Of a DNA stretch of 64,000 nt, positions 1 to 10,243 are shown one piece after another. Each line of letters starts with the position of its first letter. The first letter of the stretch is position 1. Source of the stretch: Rhynchopus euleeides (taxonomy: Eukaryota; Euglenozoa; Diplonemea; Diplonemida; Diplonemidae); NCBI GenBank assembly GCA_963210315.1, contig OY723303.1, forward strand, positions 1,116,001 through 1,180,000. The letters are read 5' to 3'. Both the position numbers and the translations under genes were made by a program. The notes beneath the pieces were generated by a model, which made no database searches, was not told the DNA's origin, and saw only the letters and a program-made list of their open reading frames with translations.

Positions 1-3000
1 GCAGCGATGGCTTCCATGCAGAACGGGTATCTGTTATGTCGGGAGTTGGACAAGGAGTTCACCTGGGATACGGCGGCGTGGCACACCCTGAGCTCGGCCT
101 ACAACAACGACGTGAGCGAGGGGGATGCTGTGGATTCGGAGTCCCGCCCCACGGAGATGGTGAAACAGAAGGACCTCTCCCTGGCCATCATCGACGTTCA
201 CCACCGAGACTTGCACGAGCGGGCAGACGCCAGTGACAGAGCCAGGTACCGGTCCCTGTCACTCCCTCATGCAGGGGCCACGTATGCGGGCAAGCTGACG
301 GAAGAGACGCGTGTCGGGGGAGAGGAAATGGTTGTGGTGACGCGGCACAGGCTGGGCATCTCCCTCTTCGAGCCAGACGCCAAGTGCGGCAGGTGTGGGC
401 AAGAGATGGACACGCACGGCACCCACGCGCTGAACTGTAGGGTGGGGGGTGGGCCCACTCGGCGTCACGATGTCGTGCGGGACAGCCTGTACAGGCTCGC
501 GGTGGAAGCGGGTACGAGCCCCGAGATGGAGACGCTCCACATCCTTCCGGACTCCCAGGAGCGCCCCGGGGACATTGTCACTCGCCGGGTGTGGCCGCGG
601 GTCATCGACGTGACGATCCGCAATCCCCTCGCGGCTTCCGTGGTCCAAGCTGCTGCGAGGTTTACTGGAGCGGCGGCGGCAGCGGGGGAGGCAGAGAAGA
701 ACAGGAGGTATCGTGATCCCTGCAGGAGATCTGGCCAGATTTTCGCGGCCTTTGCGATGGAGGCTTTCGGGGGTCTGGGGCCGTCGGCGCACCAGGTTTT
801 CGGCAAGCTGGGCCGCCTAGCAGCAGAACGGACGGGGCGAAGCAGGGTTCTGGTCACCCAGAGCCACGCCACCAGAGTGAGTAGCGCGTACAGCCACATC
901 CTGGGTCGAACACTCCTTGAATGCGGCCCCATATCACCAGCAGCAGTGAGCCGGACGGCGTTGGCTACAGAGGCCGCGGCCCCCCTGAACCCGGACCACT
1001 TCATGCGGTTCTCGGTTGACTCGCGTGGGGAGGGGGAGGTGTTCATTGACCCTGATGAGGAGCGCCCTGTGCCCCAGGCGGACCCGGTCCCTCGGGCAGA
1101 GGCAGCACCGACATCTCCGTCCCCCTCTGTCGTCATCGAAAAGTGGAGAGACAAGCGAGGAGGGGCGCGAGTGGCTATTGAGGACCTGGCAGAGGGGCTT
1201 GGTAATGCTCTTACGATGCCAGAACAGGTCGCCGCCCTGGGTGGGTCAGTGGCGGAGGGGGCCCCAGCAACGTGGGTGGTGGCGGTGACGGCCGCGGCGT
1301 GTGACCTGGGGTTTGACATCGACGCTGACAAGCTTCTGCGCCTGGCGGTGGTGTGCGTCCGTCGAGCGCCCACACTCCGTCTGCTCCTCTCAGACCCCGA
1401 CGAGTGGGCGGGGCGTATGCTGGCTTCCGGGGGTGGCGAAGACGTGGACCAGGTGGCCCTCCGTGGGGTGGCGGTGGCCCTCGACGTCCACGCTGTGGTT
1501 TTTAGAGACAACCTCCCCCCTCTTCTCGTGGCCCCAGGTGAACCATGCCAAGCGCTTTTTGTGGGCGGCGTGGACGGGGGGTTCAAGCCGGTCACGGTGC
1601 CGGACCAGGTGGTGGAACAGGTCACATACACGAAGTGTGTGGAGGTCGAGGTGCCGCAGGGCCCGGTTATCCCGGGGCGCGTGGATGTGTCGGGGTCACC
1701 GGGTTGCTGTCAGTTCTGTGCGTCGCTCTTCACCACGGCCGTGCACCATGGGGAGTGTGGTCACTGCTCGAGGATGCTGTGCCCGACCTGCTGTGAGCTG
1801 GGCGAAGACGACACCAGGTGCGTCTGCACGCCACTACCTCTGCCACGCGAGGACCAAGGGGTGGCCCCTCATCCGCCGGGGCAAGCGGAGCCCCCTCCTC
1901 CGCCCCCGGCGAGCACCGCACTGACAAAGGCTTTGCTGGAGGGCCGGGCCCCAGGGGGAGGGGACGGTCTGTCCAGGCTGCAACGGTCTTTGGGGATGCA
2001 GGAGTGCACGGGGTTCCGTTTCACACCAGGCGACTGCTTCTTCGATGCGGCGGCTTTCATTATGGGAGGCTCGGCGGCGGGCATGCGGAGGCTAGCCGTC
2101 CAGGCGGTGCTACGTGACCCAGGCCTTTGTGCTCGGGCCGAGCCGAACAGCGAGTCCTGGGCTGCGGCCATGCGAGTCGAGGGTAGCCGGGACGAGGCTT
2201 CTTGGGCGGACCAGGTAGCAGTACATGGACTTGCGCTGGGGTCGGGGTGGGCTGTGGTGGTCCTATCTGATCAAGCGCCCCCCACGGTCCACCGCCCCCG
2301 GGTGAAGCCTTTCGTCGGAGTGCTTGGAGTCAAGCATCAGGGAAAGCACTACACCCCCCTTTTGGTGCCCCCACCTCTGGCGGAGGCAGTGTCTGCCCTC
2401 GCCCCCTCGCCGGTGTTGGGGCGGACTGGCTGTCCAGGGGGGGAGCAGGGCCTCCCCATGTGCCAGGTGCCGTCCCAGCCGTCGCGCCGCCGCTTTTACT
2501 GTGCCCGCTGTGCAGAGGCGGTGGATACCGCAGTCGAACACTGGCGTTGTTTCGGTTGCGATTGCAGGGCGTGTGGGGAATGCGTGGAGCAGGGGGAGAC
2601 CTGTATGGATCTGGGGCCTCGGGACGCGGAGGAGCCGCCTGCGAGGGTCCCGCAGCCGCAGGACCAGGGTGATCCCCCTCGACGAGAAGGTGATCCCCCT
2701 CCTGCACCCACCGGCGCCCCGGCCACCGGCCGCTCCGACCCGACCGCCACCGAGGAAGGCTCCAACCCTGCGCAAGCACCAGCCACCTCGATGTCGTCGC
2801 AGCCGAAGCGGAAGCGGGAGTCGGCATCGCCGCAGCGTGGTCAGGAGATGGATGAGGACGACGGGGCCACGACGGTGGGGGAGTGGGAGGAGCAGTTCTG
2901 CCCCGACGTGCACCGACCGCAGGAGGAGCAGGAGGCGGCGCTCCGGGCCATTCAGGCTTGGTGGGCCGAGTTGGGGGATGACAAGGCCTCACAGGCGGAG

Positions 3001-3144
3001 GCGTACAACGTGGTCTGTTGTCGTCTGAGGGCGCGGGCAGGCAAGCGGGCGCGGGCGAGCCGGCCAGGGGCGCGGGGGTCTTCGCAGCGGAGTTCCCAGG
3101 GGTCCCAGAGCCAGGGGAGTAGGGCCGCCAGGGGAGCGAGATAG
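1..3144 (+). CDS. LINE polyprotein C-terminus: zinc knuckle, restriction-like endonuclease, two OTU modules
   Basis: The frame is open from base 1, so the N-terminus (including the RT) is missing; residues are numbered from the Met at 7. A CCHC knuckle lies near residues 128-145 (CGRCG...HGTHALNC), followed by the endonuclease signature RPGD...DVTIRNPL at about 187-212. These two marks are typical of R2-like LINE ORFs. Residues ~665-785 form an OTU cysteine protease: GDCFFDA places Asp676/Cys677, and KHYTPL gives His781. Residues ~415-530 look like a second OTU copy but have TW in place of the Asp-Cys pair and no His-Tyr, so it should be inactive. Each OTU copy is followed by a similar Cys/His-rich zinc module (about 563-607 and 830-870), pointing to duplication of an OTU-zinc unit. 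A basic KRKR stretch and an Arg/Ser-rich tail close the protein. The OTU part may process the polyprotein or remove ubiquitin; that is inference. Confidence 0.75.
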   Translation, partial: AAMASMQNGYLLCRELDKEFTWDTAAWHTLSSAYNNDVSEGDAVDSESRPTEMVKQKDLSLAIIDVHHRDLHERADASDRARYRSLSLPHAGATYAGKLTEETRVGGEEMVVVTRHRLGISLFEPDAKCGRCGQEMDTHGTHALNCRVGGGPTRRHDVVRDSLYRLAVEAGTSPEMETLHILPDSQERPGDIVTRRVWPRVIDVTIRNPLAASVVQAAARFTGAAAAAGEAEKNRRYRDPCRRSGQIFAAFAMEAFGGLGPSAHQVFGKLGRLAAERTGRSRVLVTQSHATRVSSAYSHILGRTLLECGPISPAAVSRTALATEAAAPLNPDHFMRFSVDSRGEGEVFIDPDEERPVPQADPVPRAEAAPTSPSPSVVIEKWRDKRGGARVAIEDLAEGLGNALTMPEQVAALGGSVAEGAPATWVVAVTAAACDLGFDIDADKLLRLAVVCVRRAPTLRLLLSDPDEWAGRMLASGGGEDVDQVALRGVAVALDVHAVVFRDNLPPLLVAPGEPCQALFVGGVDGGFKPVTVPDQVVEQVTYTKCVEVEVPQGPVIPGRVDVSGSPGCCQFCASLFTTAVHHGECGHCSRMLCPTCCELGEDDTRCVCTPLPLPREDQGVAPHPPGQAEPPPPPPASTALTKALLEGRAPGGGDGLSRLQRSLGMQECTGFRFTPGDCFFDAAAFIMGGSAAGMRRLAVQAVLRDPGLCARAEPNSESWAAAMRVEGSRDEASWADQVAVHGLALGSGWAVVVLSDQAPPTVHRPRVKPFVGVLGVKHQGKHYTPLLVPPPLAEAVSALAPSPVLGRTGCPGGEQGLPMCQVPSQPSRRRFYCARCAEAVDTAVEHWRCFGCDCRACGECVEQGETCMDLGPRDAEEPPARVPQPQDQGDPPRREGDPPPAPTGAPATGRSDPTATEEGSNPAQAPATSMSSQPKRKRESASPQRGQEMDEDDGATTVGEWEEQFCPDVHRPQEEQEAALRAIQAWWAELGDDKASQAEAYNVVCCRLRARAGKRARASRPGARGSSQRSSQGSQSQGSRAARGAR

Positions 3145-3600
3145 CCGTAGGTCGGCTCCCCCCCCCCTACCCCCCTCTTTCCTTTCGCCCCTCCCCCCCC
3201 CCCCTCCCGTTCCCCACCCCCGTGCCCCCTTCCCCTTTCTTCCGGTGAATGCGCCAGCGGAGTCGGTCCACGCCCTCGCTGTCAGTCGCTTTCGCCTCTC
3301 CCCCCCTGCCCCCCCCCCCCCTTTACCTCGCCCCCTTTTCCCCTCACCAGCGGGCTGCCCCTTGTGAATGGTAGATTTGCCTGCAGCCCCTTGTTCATGC
3401 CGCCAGCACGGAGCCCCACGCAGCTCAACCCCGGCCAGTGCGCGGTTTGTTTGCCCTAGAGCTTTGTTGTTTGTGTAGTTCATGTTACAGTGCTAAGAGC
3501 CCGTAGAAGCAAAAGTAGAACCTGCTGCGCTAGCCCCACCAAGCAGCCACAGTACGACAGGACGCGCGCAGGCACCGGGCCCCCTCTCCTAAAAAAAAAA
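1..3600 (+). mobile_element. 3' part of an R2-like (restriction-endonuclease) LINE
   Basis: The element enters from the left edge, so its reverse transcriptase and 5' end lie outside the window. What is visible is the C-terminal endonuclease region of the ORF, an OTU-protease extension, a C-rich 3' untranslated stretch from about 3145, and a terminal run of ten A at 3591-3600, which I take as the 3' end. After the A-run the composition drops to AT-rich sequence. The endonuclease type (CCHC knuckle followed by a PD-D fold) is known from the R2/CRE/NeSL group of site-prone LINEs. It is distinct from the apurinic-endonuclease LINE at 5227-10639. The 5' boundary and target duplication cannot be seen. 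Confidence 0.7.
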
Positions 3601-4014
3601 GGATTTTCCTTAGGAAAGTTGGTAATAGTGGTTGGGGCAGCAGTAAATTGGACTCTACTCCACTAAATTCACCGATTTTTTTATGGTGTAATCTACGGAG
3701 CTCAACTCTCAAATTCCGTCAAAAACCGGGTCTTTTTGTGGCGATCCGCGGGGGTGAAATTCCGAAGAAAATATCGGCAAAAACAGTTTTTCCGAATTTC
3801 TCCACCAAAAAAAAATATTTTTTTGGAAAAATTATTGTCCTGAAAAGCGCCAATTCCGTACGTTACACGATAAAAAAAATGTTGAAAAAGGTGTAGCGGG
3901 GTGCCATTTACTCAAAATTTTGAAAAAGTATACGGTTTTTCAGATTTTGGTTGATGTACAATTGCTTGCACTGTAAATTTTGACTATCCTCCTCGCCGCA
4001 CAGGTGTCAGAGGA
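3145..4014. other. LINE 3' untranslated region and AT-rich spacer
   Basis: From 3145 to about 3590 the sequence is C- and T-rich with many C-runs and fits the 3' untranslated region of the R2-like LINE. From 3601 to 4014 it is AT-rich with A- and T-runs. It holds a short palindromic piece (TTTTCCTTAGGAAA near 3603) whose near reverse complement recurs at about 14270 inside the right half of the MITE. I see no gene here. Confidence 0.5.
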
Positions 4015-5336
4015 CAGTGATCTGAGTAGGTACCGTACCAGGTACTACCCCCCGGTACCCCCCGGGACTTCGAAAATCCAGACTTGGGTCCCAGCCCAAA
4101 AATTCTCAGAAATTAGGAATTTCCGGATCAATTCCGGCCAGTAGTGTGGTCATTTTGCTCTGGGAGATGAGTTTGGTTCAGGCCTGGGCGGGGAACCAGC
4201 CCTTTTTCCGGGTTTTTTGGGTCGGGGAACCAGGTTTTTTCTAAGAATTTTTACAAGGGATTTTTTGCTCACCCCCCCACAGGTTTCAGGCGCGTGCCCG
4301 TCAGGCGGGACTTTTTCTATGATTTCTACGATGAAAACCACCCCCCCGCCCCCACCCCCCCCCCCTTCTAAGAACGATGATGGCTCACTCGGAAGTTTCG
4401 GCGTCCGAAACGTACGCCCACTCTCCCCAATCCTCCTCCATGTCGACATCGATGTCGACATGGACGCGGGCCCTTTTCTCCTGGGGCTCCTCGGGGTGCG
4501 GCCCAACCTCCCTCCTGCGCTCTGCCGGTGCCGCCTGTGTGGGAGGCAGCTGCGGCGGTTCTTCCGGCTGAGGTGTGGGGAGTGTCGATGGGGTGCCCGG
4601 GGTCGATGAAGCGGGGAGCTGGAAGGTGACATGTTGCAGGGTGGCTGGAGGCACGACGGGGGGTGCGGCATCTGCAAGCAACGAAGTGAGGAAGGGATCC
4701 TCAGGGACTTCCTCCACGAGGCTGACAATCGACAATGCATCGGCGTTGTCATCTTCCCAGCTGCCGTCCGATTCCTCATCACAATCCTCCACGCCAGCAA
4801 ATAGAGACCCCATGGCTGCATCGAGGTCAACGAGCTCCACGGTTGTCAGAGTTGGAAGAGGCGTCAGGGAACGCGCAGTGAAGCGGCGCTTCTTGTTGGC
4901 GAGGAACGTGTTGACTGTTTCTTCAACGATGATCTTGCGCGCCGCGTCATCATGTGACAGCTCTAGAGTGATGCCCAGTTCTTGAGAGATGCTTGCGGCA
5001 GAGAGTGCCTTCCGGAACGATCCCCTCATGCGCGTTACAACTGAAAAAGCAGCCTCCACAAACACAGTCGAGGGTGACAGTGCCACCATGGCCTCAAGCA
5101 CTATCGCAAACGTCGAACTCTCGGATTCCAGCAAGAAGTCGACGACAAACTCTTTCAGAAGGTTCCCCCTGAGATCTGTGCATTCCAACCGCAGCTTCAC
5201 CCACTCCATGCCGATGCTGAGAATCTTGGAAAGAGCGAAGCAGCGGGTCGCCACCCTCACCGCCCTGCAGCTCCCCCCGAAGCTCCGCGACCCCCGCGAG
5301 CAGCCCACCACCCGCGCCACATACTCCAAAACGGAG

Positions 5337-6167
5337 ATGGTGCAGAGGCATGGGGGGAAGCGCAGGGGCGATGCGGTGTGGGAGCAGGCGAAGCTCGCGT
5401 GGCAGAAGTCCCGCACACGCCAGCTGAAAGAGGCGACCACCCACCTCGCACGGCTGCAACCTCCCACCCCCGCGAACACCAACACCATGGATCTCGACCC
5501 ACAGCCGCAAACCTGCGGGGATATCGCGGCACTACACAGCGCTTTGACAGCCAGCAGGGAGGAGGTGGCAGCGCTGCGGGAGTGGAGAGAGGAGGTGCGG
5601 GTCTGGCAAACCCAGCAGGACGCGAAGCAGCACAAGCTAGAGGCCGAGGCTGCCGCGCTGCGTAAGCAGGTAGCAGAGCTGCACAAGAGGGATGACGAGG
5701 TGCGTGCCTCTCAGGCCCAAGAGATCGCCAGGGGACTCCACCGTGAAGCGGAGGAGGCAGCCAAGCAGAAGTACCTGGACGATTGGCGCAAAAAGGTGGA
5801 GGAATGGCTGGAGGACGCAGAGCAGCGGAGAAAGAGGAGGAGAAAGCCTGCCAAGCGGCTCACGAGCGGCTCGCCGCCCTCGGGAGCCCCGGCAAAGGAT
5901 GACTCCTCCTCCTGCTCTGCTGTCGATGAAGACGACGACGCCCCGTCGCCACGCGAAGCAGGGGTCTACGCGGGCTCCCCAAGGGTGGGGAACCCCCCCC
6001 CGCCCCCAGCTGTCGACGTGGCGTCGAGACACATCGCCTCCTTGGGACGACGGACCCAACTGGATTCCCTCGCTACATCCGCACAGACCAGCCCCTACGG
6101 TGGAAAGTCCCCAAAGGGCCGAGGGAGGGGAAAGGATGCAACGCGGGCAAAAGGGGTGGAGATATAA
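5337..6167 (+). CDS. LINE ORF1, coiled-coil RNA-binding-type protein
   Basis: A 276-residue protein from the first ATG inside the element. The frame is open further upstream, through the insertion junction into hAT sequence, so a slightly longer native ORF1 may have been trimmed. Residues ~60-165 are dominated by Glu/Lys/Ala heptads (for example REEVAALREWREEVRVWQ), a convincing coiled coil, followed by a strongly basic stretch (RRKRRRKPAKR) and a Ser/Pro/Asp-rich tail. This fits the role of LINE ORF1 proteins as oligomeric nucleic-acid chaperones, though no RRM or zinc knuckle is visible. Its last ~80 codons overlap the open -1 frame of ORF2, and a nine-C run (5993-6001) lies within the overlap. 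Confidence 0.65.
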   Translation: MVQRHGGKRRGDAVWEQAKLAWQKSRTRQLKEATTHLARLQPPTPANTNTMDLDPQPQTCGDIAALHSALTASREEVAALREWREEVRVWQTQQDAKQHKLEAEAAALRKQVAELHKRDDEVRASQAQEIARGLHREAEEAAKQKYLDDWRKKVEEWLEDAEQRRKRRRKPAKRLTSGSPPSGAPAKDDSSSCSAVDEDDDAPSPREAGVYAGSPRVGNPPPPPAVDVASRHIASLGRRTQLDSLATSAQTSPYGGKSPKGRGRGKDATRAKGVEI

Positions 6168-6223
6168 AGGGGACGGGACACCGCACCCCCACCCCCACTT
6201 ACACACCCCCCCACCCCCAACAC

Positions 6224-9200
6224 TTGCTCCACCACACATCCACCCGACAACGCCTTCTTTTGTGTGCCGGAGATGTGGAGCGAAACCCCGGGCCCCCAAC
6301 CACGCTGCGTGTCCTCTCCTGGAATGCCAACGGCTTGGAGGGGGCGCGCAGGGCAGAGTTCGAACACCACGTATCTAAAAATCACTACGACGTACTCCTT
6401 ATACAAGAGCTAAAAAGGGCCCAGACCGCCACCCTCAAGATAGAGGGCTACGCAACGCACCTGCGGCGAAGGACTCGCAAGCGAAGTACGGGTGATCTGG
6501 AGAGCGGAGGAGGAGTTGCGACCTTCACACGAAATTCCCTCCACGCTGAGACGGTCTACGTCACCCCCGACTCCTCCTGCACCGAGAGGCTCGACGTGAG
6601 GGTGACGGGGAAAGATGGGCGGGCGGTCACAATGGTGAATGTGTACCGCCCGGGTGGTATCGGAGGGTCCCCCGACGATAAACGCACCGACGACTTCGAC
6701 CCGGAGGACCTCCCCACCGATGACCAAACCATCATCGCTGGGGACTTCAACGTCCACCACGCCACCTGGGATGCCGCAGCGACACAGGATCCGCAAGGTG
6801 TACTCCTACACCGGTGGATGCTCCTAAACGGTATGATCGCCTGGAATGACCCAGAGGTGCCGACACGCATCGGACACGGCACGCGCTCCTCACCAGACAT
6901 CGTGATATCCCATAGCTCCTGGGATGGGTGCACCTGGAAGACGCTTGACAGCCTGGGATCAGACCATCTCCCGATAGAGCTCTGCCTCCCCTTCGGTGGG
7001 GCCCCCAAGGAAATGTCCGAGGCGACGAAGCATGTGCGAGTAAGATGGTGCTGGTCACGCGCTGACTGGAAGGGCTATGCGGCAGAGATGGAGAGTAGGG
7101 CACCCCAGGCGGAGGCATGGAAAAACCCCTACGAGGCCTACCACTGTTTCAAGGGCCTCCTAAACAACGTCGCCCTAAAGCATATCCCCCAGCAGCGCCG
7201 CCGCCCAAATCGGAAACGGTGGTTCAACGCTCGGGTGAAACGGGCCATCGCTGCACGAAACGAGGAGACCCGACGACAACAAGCTGAGCCTCCGACTGCG
7301 AAAGACGCTCAGAAAGACGCTCTACACCTGCAGAGACTACGTCAGGAGGCGACCGTAGAGGTGGCGGCGGCCAAAAGGGTGCAGTGGGAGAAACGCTGCG
7401 AGGCAGCAGGCGTCAACCCCTCGGCTGCGTACACCCTGATCCGCGAGCTGGATGGCCGCAGTATCAAAGATGCCAACTTCCCACTGGTGAGAGACGGGAA
7501 GCCGGTGACCGCCCCAATGGAGAAAGCAGATATGCTGGCTGCGCACTTCGCCGGGGTGAGTGGAGGAGGTACCAAGCTCGACCCCAACGCCACACAATCT
7601 CTCCGCACAGCGCCGTCTGCCAGCGATAACCAGGCAGAGCTACACCCCAGCGAGCAGCCTTTCACAATGGAGGAACTCAGGGTTGCGCTCGCGGCGCTGG
7701 GAAAGAGGAAGGCACCCGGACCCGATGAAATTCCGAACGAATTCCTCCTCAACCTCGGGCCACGGGCACGGGCAGCCTTCCTCGGCATTCTAAACCTCTC
7801 GTGGTGCACGGGAGTCCTGCCCGACGCCTGGACGCGGGCTACCCTGGTGCCGATACACAAGCCCAAACGTCCGGCCACAAAACCGGAGTCATACCGCCCC
7901 ATCGCGCTGACCAGCACCAGCTGCAAGGTGCTGGAAAGGATGATAAAGGCGCGTCTGGTCCAGCTCATGGAGGACGACACGCTGCCCTGCGCTCAGCACC
8001 ACCCAGTGCAGGCAGGTTTCAGAAAGCTGCGCTCCACAGAAGACCAACTAGCGCATATCGTACAGCTCGTGCAGGAACCTCCGGATGAAACGGAGCAGAC
8101 GGGGCCCTACTCCATCAGAATTATCCCGAAGCCCCAGCGGAAACCACGGGTATCGGTGGTCCTCTTCGTAGACATGCAGCAGGCTTTCGATCGCGTAAAA
8201 CGGGATATCGTACTGCGCAGGATAGAGGAAATGGGCTTCCCGCGTCGATACCGCACCTGGCTCACAGCCTTCCTGACAAATCGACGGGCACGGGTATCTG
8301 TGGAGGGTGCGACCAGCGGGCTGTACGAGATGAAGGAGGGGGTACCGCAGGGCACGGTCCTATCCCCTCTTCTCTTCAACATCGTGATGGACGAAATGGC
8401 GGAGCTGCTGGCGGGCCTCGGGCACGACGTCCGACCGGCGATATATGCTGACGACATCGCGATTGTAGTATCTGGGAGCAACATCGAACAGGTGGCAGCG
8501 AAGGCGCAGCAGGCGCTGGAACTGCTCTGCGCAGAAGGACCGACACGTGGCCTGGAGATCTCGAGAGAAAAGACGGAGCACACGGTGTTCGGGAAACGGG
8601 GGGCCCTACGGGAGGTTGCGGAAGGCCCCCTGCTCGCCTACCCAGACGGCACACCTGTGAAACGCACCACGACACCACGCTACTTAGGAGTCACGCTGGA
8701 CCCTACGTGCAGCATGCAGTACCATCATGAGCGGGTTATAGACAAGCTGCTACAACGCCTGAATGTGGTGAAGATGCTCGCAGGCTCATCGTGGGGGTGT
8801 AATGCGCACACACTGCGCACAGCCTACCTCACGTATGCATTACCGGCGGTGAGCTATGCGCTCGGGGTGTACGGCCCCCTTCTCAGCAATACCATGCGGG
8901 CGGAGCTGGAGAGGCTGCACCACCAGGCAGCGCGCTTCATCACCGGTTGCCCTACCAGCACGCGCACTGAGGACCTGCTCTGGGAGGCCCACCTAGACAC
9001 CTTCTCCGCGATCCTCGACACAGCGGTGGCCACAACCTACGAACGCTTCAGGAGGCTCGACGGTACCCCAGGAAATGCGGTGACGACCCTGGTAGGACCA
9101 AAGTACAGCTGGTTGCACCAAGCGAGATGCACCTCCGCTGAGTGTGGTTTATCTGGGGAGACCATGCCAAAGCGAGAGGCCGCTCCCCTCCACGTGGCTA

Positions 9201-10243
9201 CCCCCACGCACCCATGGGAGTGGAATGCGATCGCGGAGCACATCGACATCCGCACCTCCCTCCCAGGCATCATCGCATCCCGGACGAAATACTCCAACGA
9301 CTCGCTTTTCATATCTGCACAGATGATGCTGCGGGACTTGCCTGACTGCGCATGGCACGCGTACACCGATGGCTGCGTCAGCGACGGCCGAGGTGCGGGG
9401 GCGGTGGTAATCTATCGCGGAGACACGCCAAACGCCCCACACCTGGAGAGCAGCCACGAGGCTGGCAGAATCGCCTCCAGCTTCCAAGCAGAGTTGCTGG
9501 CGCTTGTGCGTGCGATGGAGGCATTGACCACACTGGTGTCACCGGGGGACCACTGTGCGGTCATAACGGATTCGATGTCTGTGCTACAGGCCCTGCAGAC
9601 GGGACCTCACCGCGCCCGTGAGGACCTCGAACACAAGCTATGGCAAACCATCCGTGAACTGGCTTTACAAAAGGACACCACGCTGCATCTCCGCTACGTC
9701 CCCTCACACGTCGGTGTCGCGGGAAATGAGGCAGCAGATGCCCTAACAAAGGAGGGGTTGAAACAAGCGCCCCAGACCCGCATCCCATTTGCCACTGCGA
9801 AGGCAGCGGCGAAGCGTGCCATCCGTGGGGAGATGCCGCCGCCACGGCGGGATACACTGTACTACTCGGGTGCTACAGACGCGCCACCTCGCAGACCCCC
9901 GTTGCGCGTAGAGGGCCTCACAAGACTTGGAGACACTGAGATACGCAAACTGAGGACCCGGCGGCATCGCCTGGTATACGACTTCGACACGTCTGACGGG
10001 GTCCCTGCATGCACGCTCTGCGGACAAAACAGCACGGTGCAACACGTTTTTGCCACCTGCCCGCACACGACACGACTACGAAGCCGACTAGGTGTAGCGG
10101 GATCACCGCATAACATCCTGCTGGGGCAGCCGGGCGCGGCACTGCGATACCTGGTGGCGGCAGGCCTACTGCCGGGCAAGCTGGAGGAATACGTGAGAGT
10201 TACACGGGGTTGCCGCCCAGCACAAACGGCTTTACACGTTTAA
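6224..10243 (+). CDS. LINE ORF2: 2A peptide, AP endonuclease, reverse transcriptase, RNase H
   Basis: About 1339 residues. The N-terminus holds RQRLLLCAGDVERNPGP (6245-6295), a textbook 2A ribosome-skipping motif closely resembling that of trypanosome L1Tc. Endonuclease motifs follow: LSWNANGL, IQELK, AGDFNVHH and GSDHLPIEL. The RT core shows KAPGPDEIPNEF, FVDMQQAFDRV, GVPQGTVLSPLLFN and the catalytic YADD. RNase H has TDGCVSDGRGAG, the SSFQAELLAL Glu, ITDSMSVL and HVGVAGNEAAD. A CCHC knuckle (CTLCGQNSTVQHVFATC) closes it. No ATG precedes the endonuclease in this frame: it is open from 5930, overlaps ORF1 by about 240 bases, and 6224 is a TTG chosen only as a nominal start. A -1 frameshift from ORF1 followed by 2A release would explain this (inference). 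The frame is otherwise intact. Confidence 0.92.
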   Translation: MLHHTSTRQRLLLCAGDVERNPGPPTTLRVLSWNANGLEGARRAEFEHHVSKNHYDVLLIQELKRAQTATLKIEGYATHLRRRTRKRSTGDLESGGGVATFTRNSLHAETVYVTPDSSCTERLDVRVTGKDGRAVTMVNVYRPGGIGGSPDDKRTDDFDPEDLPTDDQTIIAGDFNVHHATWDAAATQDPQGVLLHRWMLLNGMIAWNDPEVPTRIGHGTRSSPDIVISHSSWDGCTWKTLDSLGSDHLPIELCLPFGGAPKEMSEATKHVRVRWCWSRADWKGYAAEMESRAPQAEAWKNPYEAYHCFKGLLNNVALKHIPQQRRRPNRKRWFNARVKRAIAARNEETRRQQAEPPTAKDAQKDALHLQRLRQEATVEVAAAKRVQWEKRCEAAGVNPSAAYTLIRELDGRSIKDANFPLVRDGKPVTAPMEKADMLAAHFAGVSGGGTKLDPNATQSLRTAPSASDNQAELHPSEQPFTMEELRVALAALGKRKAPGPDEIPNEFLLNLGPRARAAFLGILNLSWCTGVLPDAWTRATLVPIHKPKRPATKPESYRPIALTSTSCKVLERMIKARLVQLMEDDTLPCAQHHPVQAGFRKLRSTEDQLAHIVQLVQEPPDETEQTGPYSIRIIPKPQRKPRVSVVLFVDMQQAFDRVKRDIVLRRIEEMGFPRRYRTWLTAFLTNRRARVSVEGATSGLYEMKEGVPQGTVLSPLLFNIVMDEMAELLAGLGHDVRPAIYADDIAIVVSGSNIEQVAAKAQQALELLCAEGPTRGLEISREKTEHTVFGKRGALREVAEGPLLAYPDGTPVKRTTTPRYLGVTLDPTCSMQYHHERVIDKLLQRLNVVKMLAGSSWGCNAHTLRTAYLTYALPAVSYALGVYGPLLSNTMRAELERLHHQAARFITGCPTSTRTEDLLWEAHLDTFSAILDTAVATTYERFRRLDGTPGNAVTTLVGPKYSWLHQARCTSAECGLSGETMPKREAAPLHVATPTHPWEWNAIAEHIDIRTSLPGIIASRTKYSNDSLFISAQMMLRDLPDCAWHAYTDGCVSDGRGAGAVVIYRGDTPNAPHLESSHEAGRIASSFQAELLALVRAMEALTTLVSPGDHCAVITDSMSVLQALQTGPHRAREDLEHKLWQTIRELALQKDTTLHLRYVPSHVGVAGNEAADALTKEGLKQAPQTRIPFATAKAAAKRAIRGEMPPPRRDTLYYSGATDAPPRRPPLRVEGLTRLGDTEIRKLRTRRHRLVYDFDTSDGVPACTLCGQNSTVQHVFATCPHTTRLRSRLGVAGSPHNILLGQPGAALRYLVAAGLLPGKLEEYVRVTRGCRPAQTALHV
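6245..6295 (+). other. 2A-like ribosome-skipping peptide coding motif
   Basis: The codons encode RQRLLLCAGDVERNPGP. The core D-V-E-x-N-P-G-P is the invariant 2A signature, and the upstream LLL resembles the L1Tc version. In known 2A peptides the ribosome fails to join the Gly to the final Pro and continues. Here that would release anything translated upstream (ORF1, or a leader) and start the endonuclease at Pro. The motif match is direct; activity is inferred. Confidence 0.88.
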
